From contig JAPEUT010000024.1 of NCBI GenBank assembly GCA_027946375.1, positions 1 to 64,000 of the forward strand: DNA of 64,000 nt, in the 5' to 3' direction. The first letter of the stretch is position 1, and the number at the start of each line of letters is the position of its first letter. A program made the position numbers and the translations under genes. Below are positions 20,823-31,989 of this stretch, piece after piece. Source of the DNA: Neodidymelliopsis sp. IMI 364377. Taxonomy: Eukaryota > Ascomycota > Dothideomycetes > Pleosporales > Didymellaceae. The notes beneath the pieces were generated by a model. It saw only the letters and a program-made list of their open reading frames with translations. It did not search any database and was not told where the DNA came from.

Positions 20823-22143
20823 ATTGAGCCGCTGAACATGGAATGTATACGTCACAGACGACACGCTTGTCAGACTCGTCAGACGCATGATGTATAACAA
20901 TTACGAATCAATATCATACTCGCAACCTCAACTCAAGGTCACGTACAATGTTGGAAAAAAAGGTGTCGCTGGCTCTCATAACCTCACTACGTCATGGTTG
21001 AGACTGCTATCTACACGATCTTCACCTGTCTTGTTGCCGAACAGACGTCCTGTGATACAGGTTTCATGCTGTGATCGCAGCCACGTTGCGCTTTTTCTAC
21101 GGATCTTGCACTCCTTGAGTGACCTTCTAGACATGGTGTTGATCGCACGAATTCTGCGCATATTATGCCAATTTCACCTCGCCTACCACTGACCGCCCCC
21201 TACACGAGTCGCACGGGCCTAGCATATCAGCCGACTACAGTAAGCTTCATCCTGATCTTACTGGCACGGTACAATGCTGTGACTCCCGGTTCATGGCACC
21301 AACAGTGCCATTGCACGTGGCGGTCCTGTGTAGCCCTGCAATTAAGCTACACTGCTTTCACATTACTTGTGCAACTATAGACTCGAAGTCATTTGCCACA
21401 CTCAGACGCCGACTCGGCTCAATGAGTCAGTAAGTCTGTCATGTTGCAGAAGTTCAGGTATAAGCATGTATTTATGAGACAAAATTTGGTACTCAATACA
21501 CGCCCGGCCAGTCTTTGTCAGGGACACCCAAGTACCGAGACCCTGGCCAATCTTTCCCGGAATGCCATACGACCACAAAAGTCAATTCGTGCAGTGCGGC
21601 TGAATCGCCAGAGTTTCGTTCACTACCCTGTTTGTAAGAAGCTCACACGCGCGAAGAGACAGCATACACTTACCAGCTGACTGTATGATCACAAAAGGGT
21701 TATGGATACCTCATGACCAAAGCTGAACGCCTCGAGTCAAACAGCAAGGCCAATTTAATAACCGGTCGGCCAGTATTCACAGCCGGTCAAGTCGAACCAA
21801 TGAGAGTCGACCAGCTGTACTTGCAAGTTCCGAGTCAAGTACACCATCGATTCTTATTGTAGGATTTCGCGTAATTACGACAACAAAGCTAGCGTTTGTA
21901 CAACTTATGACTGCTTACGGCTCTTTCAAGGCCTTCGTTGACCGCTGCAGCTGCGTCTGCGATCGCGCAGTTCGTCGTCAGTGGGCCATGACCCTCATGC
22001 TCGCGCATCTCTGGTATATAACCAATGTACAGTGGCTATATTTACCTTTCCTCCTCCATCCTCTAACCGGTTACATGTGTCGAAACGTCTCTGTATACAA
22101 AGCGAATATATCACAATCCAACACCCTTTCTTTCTTGGTCACC
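20823..22143. promoter_or_regulatory. Intergenic and promoter region of the GH43 gene
   Basis: About 1.3 kb with no supported gene. A TATATAA element at 22015-22021 is the best TATA candidate, about 125 bases before the chosen ATG. The frame is open from 21907, so an upstream start (for example ATG 21988) cannot be excluded. Confidence 0.5.
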
Positions 22144-23298
22144 ATGGGCATTTCGCTTCTTATCACTCTTGTAACCTTCCTCCCATTACTTTTTCGATTT
22201 GGCTTGACCTCACCAGTTTTTATTCGTGATACGAATACGTTCTCTTTCAGCTATCCAGAACCGGCACTCTGTCAAGGAAACTGCTCTCACATCCACGATC
22301 CAAGTATCTGGTACGAGGCTGGCACGTACTGGCGCTTCTCGACAAGTGGGAACATCGCAGTTGCTACCGCAACTTCGCTCAAGGGCCCGTGGAAGTACAA
22401 GGGCCCACTACTACCTCACGGCACCAGTATACACGTCGCCGATGACCAAGACATATGGGTTTGTGTCCCTGCTCTTTCTGATTTTACCTCATAACTTGCC
22501 GATGCTGACATGCACAGGCGCCGTCAATTTCGAAGTTCGACGACACTTATTATATGCACTACTCCGTCAGTACAATGGGTTCCCAGAAATCTCAGATCGG
22601 TGTCGCAACTTCGCCATCCCTTCAAGGCCCCTGGACTGACCACGGTAGCCTCAACCTACCATTGTCTGCTTCATACAACCTCATCGACCCATATACGTAC
22701 CAGGAATCTTCTTCGGGACCAATCTATTTCACCTTCGGCAGCTACTGGCAAGGGATCCATCAATTCGCCTACGACTCACCAGCCCGTCTGATGGCGCTCG
22801 ACGGCAAGGTCGAAAACATCAGACCACTTGTCACAAACTCTACTGCTAGTCCTGCAGTTGTCGAAGGTGCAATCATCTGGAAACACGATAGCCCCTACTA
22901 CTTGTTCTTCTCGGTAGGCGCATGCTGTAACACTCCATCCGCAGGATCTGGTCTCGCAGCTCCAGGAGATGAGTACCATGTCGCCGTCTGCCGGTCTGAT
23001 ACAATAACTGGGCCGTATATGGACCGTGATGGAAGGAACTGTCAAAGCCAGAACGGAGGTACAACGATCTTGGCGAGTCATGGCGATGTGTATGCCCCGG
23101 GCGGTCAGGGAGTTATGACAGTTCCAGAAGGAAGAGATGTCATCTATTATCATTACGGTAAGTACTCACTATCTCTGAAGAAAGAGGATGTTCAGTCTGA
23201 CCAAGACAGTGAATCCCAGCATTGGCTACGAAGCTGAAGATTTTGTTTTTGGTTGGAATTACCTGGAGTGGAGAGAAGGCTGGCCAATGGTGGTTTGA
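22144..23298 (+). CDS. Secreted endo-1,5-alpha-L-arabinanase, GH43
   Basis: This enzyme hydrolyses alpha-1,5-arabinan side chains of pectin outside the cell. Exons 22144-22458, 22518-23157 and 23210-23298 give 347 residues. A hydrophobic N terminus (MGISLLITLVTFLPLLFRFG) acts as signal peptide or anchor. GH43 five-bladed propeller landmarks are present: HDPSIW (general base Asp), LIDPYTY (pKa-modulating Asp) and VEGAIIW (general acid Glu), with YYLFFSVGACC and HGDVYAPGGQGVM typical of arabinanases. Exon 3 is short but required: splicing yields YHYVNPSIGYEAEDFVFGWN, the conserved C-terminal strand. Together with the PL1-like gene 5 kb to the right it points to pectin use, although the genes are not adjacent. 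Confidence 0.93.
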
Positions 23299-24437
23299 GG
23301 AATGTGCGACGATTTGATCTTACGACCGTTACGACTTATAACCACTTCTGATGCAGGACTCGGAGACTGGCTAGTTGACGCGTACCTGCCGAGAGCAAGC
23401 GCCACAGTTTTGTTGTATATCCTTCGTAGTTTTGTGATACAGTCTTGAAAGTTCAGCTCTTCCACAAGAGGCCTCGAGATGGCGATCTTGAACCTCGTTT
23501 TGTAAATATCGACATCCATTCCCGTGATATCGTACCTGCAGACCTTAAGCTTTAGTGTGGGGGGAAGATGGGCGTTAGCGAGGAATATACGATATCCTTC
23601 ACATTTCCTCGACGCAGACCCAAACGACTCGCAGATTGTACAAGAAGCTAAAGAAGGACAAACGGTGCGAACCCGTCGCATCCGCGGAACACCCTGTGGC
23701 CCGTCGTGGCTCGTGCCGCAAGATGTGCTCTAGGTGGAGATCTGGCAGAAAGCTTATCTCGAGCGCGAAAGCTTGATTTGTGCTGCAGCTTCAGCTGCGA
23801 GCCTTTGTTGTCGTAATAAAGTGCTGAAGTAGCTCTTGCGATATCTGGTTACCAAACAGAAGTTGATGGGTTATAAATTTCCCTGTTACAACCGTCGAAC
23901 AAGCAAGATAGCTGACCAGAACAGCTCGCGTGCTCCAGCCCCCTCTAAATGGAGGAGGCGCTGCACTAGTCCAATCACATGCAATGCTCAGATCCATATT
24001 GCGCAAGGATCGGAACTGCTTTCCGAGAGTGGTGGAGGGGTAATAGAAAGAGTTTTGAGCGCAAATCGTTTGTATCGCGCATCCTCGACTTCTTTACTGG
24101 GAACAAAGGCATAAGACACATCTTGTAGCAAAGTCTCCTTCTTGAAGACGCTCGATAAAGTGACGCTTGAAACGATTGCGAATCACATAGTTCAGCCCTG
24201 GAGACGGCGCCAGCCTAAGTGTGGCTAAAGCCGGGGCTTGGCGCGGTCATCCCGTCCTTTCCGCTCACGCATCTCTGCATCGACTCCACAGCGAATACCG
24301 GTTTGTACTGTGCTACACCAGTGTACAAGATCGGTCCCTGCGCTGCGTGCTTCCCCACTGCAAAGCCTCACCTCTCAGCCTCTTTTCGCGCCTCAATTGT
24401 TGCACTCTTCCGCAATCAGCGTCCGTACGGCTCAGAC
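23299..24437. other. Intergenic, nothing recognised
   Basis: About 1.1 kb with no supported gene. A 140-codon frame on the complement (23259-23681) has no domain and overlaps the GH43 3' end, so I did not call it. The right part is the phospholipase D promoter. Confidence 0.55.
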
Positions 24438-27027
24438 ATGTCTGATGCGGGGAAACAGAAGGGGCTGAAGAAGATCTTCCACCCCTTCAACCACAAGTTC
24501 AGCGAAAAGCTCCAGGATGTGCAGGAGAAGCTCGAGCATACTAAGCTGAGGGATGCGCATATCAAGGCTGTGCATGTCAGTCACAAGGTTGGAAAGTTTA
24601 AGAATCTGTTCAACACCAATCATCGCCATGACGAGGAGCACGAGCAGGCGACTGATGAGAAGCGCACTCGTGTTGGCGAGAACCACCGTTTCCACTCGTT
24701 TGCACCCGAAAGAGAAGGTAATCTGGTGAAGTGGTACGTTGATGGTCGAGATTACTTCTGGGCTGTTGCAGAAGCATTAGAGCAGGCGCAAGAAACCATC
24801 TACATTGCAGATTGGTGGCTGTCGCCAGAGCTTTTCCTCAAACGCCCCCCTTTTTACAACCAAAAATGGCGATTAGACCAGATCCTGAAGCGTCGAGCTC
24901 AGGCTGGTGTGAAGATTTATGTGTCGGTATACAAAGAGGTACGAATATCGAAATCACTTAGATTGTCATGTGACTGACATTCACAAGGTATCCGCTGCAC
25001 TTACCTGCAACAGTCAACACACCAAGAAAGCCCTGAGCGGTTTGATCAAAGAAGGTGAGCCAGGGTATGGCAATATCAATGTAATGAGGCACCCGGATCA
25101 CAACGTTTTCGAAAACGCCTCGGATATGACCTTCTACTGGGCGCATCACGAGAAGTTCATCGTTATTGATTACGCCATGGCTTTCATCGGCGGTCTGGAT
25201 CTGTGTTACGGACGATGGGATAACAAGCAACATCCGCTGGCGGATGTGCATCCCTCTGGAATCCAGAATCAGATTTTCCCTGGGCAGGACTTCAATAACA
25301 ATCGCATTCTCGACTTCGAAGGCGTCGCAGATTGGAAATCAAACAAGCTCAACAAGCTTGAGTACGGCCGCATGCCATGGCACGATGTAGCCATGGGCGT
25401 TATTGGTCCGGCCGTGTATGACATCGCTGAACACTTCGCTCTTCGATGGAACTTTGTCAAGCGTGACAAATACAAGCGTGACGAGCGATACGATTGGATC
25501 ACTATGGAAGGACGAGAAGGCGAGGATGAGGACCTTATTGGAGTACAGAGACCCAAATTCCCAGTCGGCGAATACGTACACCACCCAAAGACACCACTTC
25601 ACACCAAGAACTTGGACAACCGCGGAACAGTACATGCTCAGCTCGTACGAAGTAGCGCGGATTGGAGTATGGGTATCTTACCAGAGGAGCACAGCATCCA
25701 GAACGCCTACATCGAACTTATCCGAAACGCAAAGCACTACGTGTACATCGAGAACCAGTTCTTCATTACCAACACAAGGAAAAACGACAGTAGTCCTGTC
25801 CACAACCAAATAGGAGCTGCTATCGTCGAGGCTGTCGTAGCCGCAGGAAAGGAGGGTCGCAAATTCCGAGTTATCATCATCATCCCAGCGATTCCAGGAT
25901 TTGCAGGCGATCTACGAGATAATGCTGCGGCAGGAACGCGGGCGATTATGGACTACCAGTTCAAGAGTATCTGCCGTGGTGAGGACAGCATTTTTGAGCG
26001 GGTCAAAGCGCAGGGTGTCGACCCCAACGAGCACATCTTCTTCTTCAATCTCCGTTCGTACGATCGTATCAACGTCACTCCAACGCTTAAGAAGCGCGAA
26101 GAGGAATCTGGGACAAGTTACATGGACCTTGAACAGGCTGAAATCGAGGAGCTGGAAGCACCGCTCGAGGACGGAGAAGAAGCCCGTGCTAAAGCTGCCG
26201 AACTTCGAAAGAAATTCATGGGTAAAGAGGAGGATGTTGGTAAAGGTGACCAGGGTGGCATCATTGATCCGGATTCGATCGCGGACGATGCAATGCTGAC
26301 TGACAAGAAGCCTAGCACCGAAGAATGGGAGGGCGACCCAGAGGAGGAGAAGAAGCACTTTTTCCAAGAGGAGCTCTACATTCACGCCAAGCTCTGTATT
26401 GTCGACGAGAAGTATGTCATTTGCGGCTCCTCGAACATCAACGATCGTTCGCAACTTGGCCTTCATGACTCGGAGCTTTCCATCGTCCTGCAGGACAGAG
26501 ATGAAATTGATATAGAGATGGACGGAAAGCCCTACAAAGCTGCACGTCTGGCTCACGATCTACGATCCAACCTCTGGCGCGAACACCTTGGCCTCCTTCC
26601 TCCACAAGCCCTTGAAGCCTCCGACGACCCCAATGCTCAACCCCCTGGTGAGAACTCCCCCAATGATCCCCAACCCGGACCTGAGGCCGACTTTGTCTCG
26701 GACCCTCTTTCGCCGAAGCTCTGGGACGAGTGGTGTAAGCGCGCCACCACAAATACTGAAGTCTTCCGGACCCTGTTCCATGCGGATCCCGACGATAATA
26801 TCCTCACATTTGAGGACTACGACAACTTCACACCAAACCCCAAGAATGACAAAGAGCACAAGCAAGGTCATCTTTACGACACTATCAGACCTGTTGCGGA
26901 GATCAGACAGGAACTGGATCGTATCCAGGGCCACTTGGTCTGGATGCAGTTGAAATTCATGGAGAAGGCGGATTTGGCTGAACGAGGTTTGCAGGTCAAT
27001 TCCTTCACGGAGAGTGTTTACACTTAG
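24438..27027 (+). CDS. Phospholipase D (PLD, two HKD motifs)
   Basis: Hydrolyses phosphatidylcholine and similar lipids to phosphatidic acid at membranes. Two exons (24438-24938 and 24988-27027; 49-nt intron) encode 846 residues. The two catalytic HxKxxxxD motifs are HHEKFIVIDYAMAFIGG (about residue 221) and HAKLCIVDEKYVICGSSN (about residue 636). The insert between them includes YIENQFFI and IPAIPGFAGD, both typical of eukaryotic PLD. The N terminus is charged and lacks obvious PX or PH domains, so this resembles the shorter fungal PLD group rather than full-length Spo14. An acidic low-complexity segment (EEARAKAAELRKKF and following) precedes the second HKD. The ATG at 24438 is chosen over the open upstream frame because charged PLD-like sequence begins there. 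Confidence 0.95.
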
Positions 27028-27320
27028 AGGAATATGTAATAGGTGTGGATCTCTGGGTGTAAGCAAGTGTTGGCCTACGGGTCTGTTTTAAGGATGATGT
27101 CATGTGTCATGAGTTTAAGAGAGTTGGGAGTGCCGGCTGCTGAGCTAGTCTTGCTGCTTTTACGTTGGGGGATTGTGATCTTTATCGCGTAATTCACGTC
27201 ATTTTACACCTGCAGATCATACCAATACCTCACTAACAATCTCGTATTGCTTTTATATTGCGGACCATTATCTGCGTCGCTGCCTCTACAACGAGACGTG
27301 ACCGATACGCCAACACTCGC

Positions 27321-27807
27321 TCACACAGCAGAGTCCTTCTTAGCGAAAGTCCTCGCAAGCGCCTCGATGCTATCCGCAACCCTCTTAAACTCATCCTTCT
27401 GCTCTCCCGCAATCTCATTCACCACGTCGCTCGCAGAGTCATCGTCACCATTGCTCCACTGGATCTCCATGGTGTTGAAGTCGACCTTGACATCTGCGCC
27501 ATAGATGTCCTTCTTGTCGCTAGAGGGGAAACCGCGAAGAGCAGAGACAAGAGAAAGGAGCTCCTTGACGTCGTCGGCTGGCACCTCGCCCGTCTTTTCG
27601 TCTGATGTGCCGTTGTTGCTGCTGTGAGTCTGGCGGACGGAGGCAGAGCCGTTGTGGCCACCGATGACTTCGACTTGGTGGGTGGGTGTTCCTGGATTCT
27701 GTTAGAAAAACATGATAGGAAGGTATGAATAGGGACATACCCGAGAAAGGCTTGGAGAGTGTGACCTGGAACTCGCCAGATGGGGGAGGTGCGACTTGAC
27801 GAGGCAT
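27321..27807 (-). CDS. Small conserved protein of unknown function
   Basis: Two exons, complement of 27741-27807 and 27321-27691, encode 145 residues. The first exon gives MPRQVAPPPSGEFQVTLSKP; frame is kept only with the acceptor CCAG at 27692, not the nearer AACAG. The C-terminal half looks helical and acidic (VKELLSLVSALRGFPSSD and DVVNEIAGEQKDEFKRVAD). There is no signal peptide, membrane segment or known catalytic motif. The good splice sites and consistent frame support a real gene. No function is proposed. Confidence 0.75.
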
Positions 27808-28287
27808 TGTGATGTGTGAAGTATGTGTTAAGCTTTTAGTGGGTGTAATGAAGCTCGAGAGTTGCGCTGGAAAGTTTCTTGAAGCTGAGAACTATCAACT
27901 GCGGTGCTGTGTGCGGTATGCTGTCATTTTGTAGCGCTGAATATGCAGGTACAAGCTCCTCGTTACTAGCTTCAGTCTTGACATCATGATGAAGCTTACC
28001 CGCATACGTGCTCCGCCTTCGAACTTAGACCTTACGTATAGATCTCGATTAGGGGGAGAAGAGCCTCTTACCTTCGCAATTCCTTTTTCTCATTGTGGGG
28101 CAATTCTGCTAAACTTGAGTGTAGAGGGTGAACCACGCGCTCACGTGCCATGACATCACCATGATGCTCCACCACAGGGAGACTATTAGAAGGAAGTGAA
28201 CTCGATGATTTGAAAGTAATCCAATTTATACAGAAGTGAAAGTATATGTACTGAACCGAATACGTACTACGACGAAGACAAAGACGT
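27808..28287. other. Intergenic, nothing recognised
   Basis: 480 bp between the small gene's start and the 3' end of the PL1-like gene, both leftward. It should contain the small gene's promoter. No motif stands out. Confidence 0.55.
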
Positions 28288-30789
28288 CTAGGCTTCATCG
28301 CCCGCACCTTCGAAGACAGCAACACCGAATGGCCTCGACCACTTGCTACCCTCAGAATCTTCAATTGAGACAGTAAGCCTCTCGATACCGGCCTTGTTCG
28401 AACTGTATGTAGCGGTAGAGCCTAAAATCTCAATGGATCCCAAGGTTGCACCTTCGATGGTGAAGGTAGGCTTGGTGAAACCTGCAGCTAAAGCGGCAAG
28501 ATCAATCGTGACGGAAGAAGACGGCGCAACAAATGCATGAGGATCAGCCATGAAGTTGAGGTAGCCCTCGATTACGTCGTAACCCTCACCGCCTGTTGAG
28601 CCATCCCACCAATCTGCAATACCGTCGCCATCTGCGTCCCAAGAGGCGCTTCTCTTGACTGTTGGGAACTCTTCCAAGCCACCAACATCTTTCGGATTGT
28701 CGATAATGCCCTTCTTTCCTCCAACACTGCCTGTGTACGTCGTGGTGCCGGTAACTGTTTCGTTGATGATGCGTTTATCATGGTCATCTTGGACGGGCTG
28801 CGACACACCACTGTCGCTCAATACGCGTTTGTATGCCTCAGTGGCAGACTGTGTTTCAACGAAGCTTTCAAAGAAGGGCTTCTCGACGAACTTTTGATAT
28901 GTAACATTCTTGATCGTCACATCGGCCCAGCAAGCAACATTAGTTTTCTTGCCAGTGCCGTCACTGACATATTGCTCGCTGTCTTCGTCGAAAACGCCCG
29001 GCATGGCATTACCAGCGCAGTAGTAGGACTGAGAGCCTGGCATGTCATCTTCATACTGCGCGCGAAGAGCGTAGGTGAGCTTCGATGAAGGACCTCTCTT
29101 GTACAGGTTGGATACGAACTGGCCTTGGTGCGCACCTCCGTCTGTGACGCGTCCACCGAAGTTGTATACAACGTTATTTCGAATATCAAGTTGACCAGCG
29201 AAAGCAGCATTGTCATCAACGCCACCAGCCATGCTCCAACTGCGACCTTCGGCGTGTGCAATCAAATTATGGTGGAATGATCCAACTTCACCACCAATGG
29301 ATGCAGCGTAGCCGTGAGCGGTGCCTGCAGGGTAGTTCTTGTGCCCTGCAACGTTAAGGGGCTCGCTAATCATGTTACGCTGGAAAGTGATGTTGTTCGC
29401 ATCGCGAGAAGAGAACGCTTCGTCAATGGTCCAGCCCATGCTGCATCGATCTAGAATAGCATGGTTGGAGCCTTGCATTCCCATTCCATCGATGGTCTGA
29501 TTCGATACAGTCCCCGGACGTACGCGTATGTGACGCATGATCACATCAGTCGCACCAGTAAGACCAAGTGGGAACCCTTGAACAACTACTCCCTTGCCAG
29601 GCGCAGTCTGTCCGGCAAGAGTGATGTATTGACCGCTGACTGACATGCGGGATTTGGTAGTAATGACGCCGCCGACATCGAACACGATCGTACGAGGTCC
29701 TTTGGCAACAGTTAATGCGTAACGAAGTGTGCCTTCATCGGATGTGTCTTCAAGAGAGGTAACGTGGAGGACTTTGCCGCCTCTTCCACCACGGGCGAAT
29801 CGACCGTAGCCCTCTGCACCTGGAAATGCGAGTTGAGCAGCACGGAATGTGAAGATACGGCCGATGTAAGTCGAGTTGCCAGACACAACATCGATGCGCC
29901 AATAGTAGGTGCCTTGCGAGTCGACGTCTTGCAGAGTTGTGCTTGCCTCCGACAAGCCTGTCGCAACAGCTTGAAGCTCGGTGGGCGATGGGCCGAGATA
30001 TACGTTGTACTTGGCATCCTTCGCCTTAGCGGGCCTCCAGGATGCAGCGATATCTGTCGTGTTCTCGATAGGTGCAACTCTCTCATCTCGGTGGACTGGG
30101 GTTGGGAAGCTGATCTGGTCGTCCAGAGACGGGCTATCAATCTCAAACCCATTTAAGAATGCGCGCCCATCACCGTTTGAATCCGGAGTATAGATGATCT
30201 CAACCGCTTCGTTTTGAGCGGCAGTGAAAGTGACGTACGACGAAGCAGCCTCCCAGATACTGTCGACACGAATCGACTGCGCAACGGCTTTAGTCGTTTC
30301 TTTACCATTTGCGGTTACTGTGAGCGAAGCTGCAGTCTTCAATGCATCCCAGGCATTATGCCATGCCAGGATAGAGTGCTCGCCAGCCGGTAGACCAGAG
30401 ATACTCAGCTTGATGGGAACACCTCCGGCGTTGTCTCCATTATCCGCTATGGTCGAAACGCCTTCACCGACAACGCGTTCACCCAGGGAACTGATGATCC
30501 TGGAGTATACGGCTTTGTTCCAATTTCCGTTCAGTTTCCCGGTGCCGGCAGACAAGGTGAAAGATAGACCGGTACCATTGGCTTCAAGCTTCGATGAAGC
30601 ACCCTCTGCTACGGTCCATGTAGTGAAGTCGGTATCACCGGTATCGCGCACTTTCGCTGGGTTGAGACGGACGCGAACGTTGGAGCTCGGTATCGTGGGT
30701 GCAGTCTCATTGGCTTGACGGCTGTAGATGGTGGTTGGCAGTGCCGAAGCTGCCACCAACAAGCTGCTGACCCAGAAAAATGACTTCAT
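28288..30789 (-). CDS. Secreted pectate-lyase-like protein (PL1-type beta-helix)
   Basis: A single-exon gene of 833 residues with a clear signal peptide (MKSFFWVSSLLVAASALP). The first 330 residues look like beta-sandwich modules: a carbohydrate-binding-like domain ending near FLNGFEIDSP, then a fibronectin-III-like domain (AKYNVYLGPSPTELQ and YYWRIDVVSG). The catalytic region begins AFPGAEGYGRFARGGRGGKV and continues VTSLEDTSDEGTLRYAL, the signature of pectate lyases common in bacteria, then a parallel beta-helix with VIMRHIRVRPG and LDRCSMGWTIDEAFSS. The C terminus has a DADGDGIADWWD calcium-binding-like motif. Predicted role: cleavage of polygalacturonate or related pectin outside the cell. 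The exact substrate is unproven. The modular, intronless, bacterial-type form is notable. Confidence 0.88.
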   Translation of the reverse strand: MKSFFWVSSLLVAASALPTTIYSRQANETAPTIPSSNVRVRLNPAKVRDTGDTDFTTWTVAEGASSKLEANGTGLSFTLSAGTGKLNGNWNKAVYSRIISSLGERVVGEGVSTIADNGDNAGGVPIKLSISGLPAGEHSILAWHNAWDALKTAASLTVTANGKETTKAVAQSIRVDSIWEAASSYVTFTAAQNEAVEIIYTPDSNGDGRAFLNGFEIDSPSLDDQISFPTPVHRDERVAPIENTTDIAASWRPAKAKDAKYNVYLGPSPTELQAVATGLSEASTTLQDVDSQGTYYWRIDVVSGNSTYIGRIFTFRAAQLAFPGAEGYGRFARGGRGGKVLHVTSLEDTSDEGTLRYALTVAKGPRTIVFDVGGVITTKSRMSVSGQYITLAGQTAPGKGVVVQGFPLGLTGATDVIMRHIRVRPGTVSNQTIDGMGMQGSNHAILDRCSMGWTIDEAFSSRDANNITFQRNMISEPLNVAGHKNYPAGTAHGYAASIGGEVGSFHHNLIAHAEGRSWSMAGGVDDNAAFAGQLDIRNNVVYNFGGRVTDGGAHQGQFVSNLYKRGPSSKLTYALRAQYEDDMPGSQSYYCAGNAMPGVFDEDSEQYVSDGTGKKTNVACWADVTIKNVTYQKFVEKPFFESFVETQSATEAYKRVLSDSGVSQPVQDDHDKRIINETVTGTTTYTGSVGGKKGIIDNPKDVGGLEEFPTVKRSASWDADGDGIADWWDGSTGGEGYDVIEGYLNFMADPHAFVAPSSSVTIDLAALAAGFTKPTFTIEGATLGSIEILGSTATYSSNKAGIERLTVSIEDSEGSKWSRPFGVAVFEGAGDEA

Positions 30790-31602
30790 GGCTCACTGCT
30801 TGTCTGGAGGTTAAAGAACGTATTGCTCCAGAGCAAGTAGATAAGGAGTACAGACAAGCTTCCAGAGCCAGAATTTGAAGAACGGAATGCGCGAGTGTAC
30901 AATGCGGGTTGGAGGATACAGTTTGACCGGCCGTAAATTGTGAGCCACACCACGTAATCCCTTCATCTCGTCTTGGTGTTTGATCGACAGTAGGACTTGT
31001 TGCTCAGATGTCATTTATTATTGAGATTTGCTCGAAACGTCAAGGAGGATCCGCATCTGGGATGTGCTTTTCGCGAGCCTTGCTTGAACGTCGCTAGTCT
31101 ACTGAAAAATGTCGATATTGGGAAGGAGGTGTTCGGCGCTTATGCGGGTACTGTTTGTGAAACACGGAAACCCCACATTTTACTCAGATTCACTATTGAC
31201 GTTTCGTTTCCGCGAACGAAAAACATAGAAACCTTACGAAGCGAGTTGGAGGGCATGCATAATGGTGTGTATGAAATCCGATATTGTAGAAAGATCCATC
31301 GAAGGATTCTACAGAACTTGTAACACAGAGAAACCCTGACAGTACGCGTGCGACAGGAAGAGATCAGCTGGTATGCTTTATTTGATCCCAGAATCACATA
31401 TCAATATGTGGGTACAGCTTGTTTGCTGAGTTCGTAGCCTTAAATTTGGCAAGCTTCACTGCAGATGTGTCTCCGCGGACAGGCGATGTGAACAAACTCA
31501 CCAAACCTCGTACGCGTACCAATCACATCGACCTCAAGACTAACTACCTCAATAGTCAGTGCTAGAGTCTTCGTATATCGAGCGTCCGTTAACCTTACCT
31601 GC
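30790..31602. other. Intergenic, PL1-like gene promoter side
   Basis: About 800 bp with no supported gene. It includes the upstream region of the PL1-like gene; no TATA box or known regulator site is evident to me. Confidence 0.5.
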
Positions 31603-31989
31603 TCACTGACCTGTACGCAGGTGATTATTCGTCTCAGGCATGTGAATGCGCCTCTGGGTATCTGACATGGCGGCTTCTGATATTGCTTCGAGGTTATCTA
31701 CGCGAACGCAGTATTTCATCGCTGGTGTGAGGGGTAGGTTGGTCGTTGCGTCGTTGACTAGAAAGTGTTGCGCGTTGTGACAGTTCCGTTTAAATGCAAG
31801 CCTTCTCTTGATGACGATGGTAATTGCCGCAGCGAAAACAAGAAGAACGATGCTGATTCCAACACAGAGACCAATAATGACGCTGTCACCGGGTGCATCA
31901 CCTGCACCACTGACGTTTGAATCCGCGGGAGGTAGTAAGGACGACGTAGCTGTAGCCCAAACTGTAGTGATTGAAGTTCTTCTGGACAT
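31603..31989 (-). CDS. Possible single-pass membrane protein fragment
   Basis: A 128-codon frame with one strong transmembrane helix (SVIIGLCVGISIVLLVFAAA) followed by a basic stop-transfer IKRR. The segment before the helix is Ser/Thr-rich (ITTVWATATSSLL), like the stalk of fungal wall-sensor or mucin-like proteins, and the tail is about 70 residues. It lacks a signal peptide, so it may be the 3' exon of a longer gene whose 5' exons I cannot place, or a decayed copy. No function is proposed. Confidence 0.35.
   Translation of the reverse strand: MSRRTSITTVWATATSSLLPPADSNVSGAGDAPGDSVIIGLCVGISIVLLVFAAAITIVIKRRLAFKRNCHNAQHFLVNDATTNLPLTPAMKYCVRVDNLEAISEAAMSDTQRRIHMPETNNHLRTGQ

Noticed and set aside
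23259..23681. 140-codon frame on the complement between GH43 and PLD
   Set aside because: No domain or signal peptide, overlaps the GH43 3' end and lacks a promoter-like context.
24223..24229. GGCTAAA, an XlnR-like site
   Set aside because: A single seven-base match in front of phospholipase D, not a cell wall enzyme; expected by chance.
25912..26556. 214-codon frame antisense to phospholipase D
   Set aside because: Shadow of the second HKD half of PLD; no domain.
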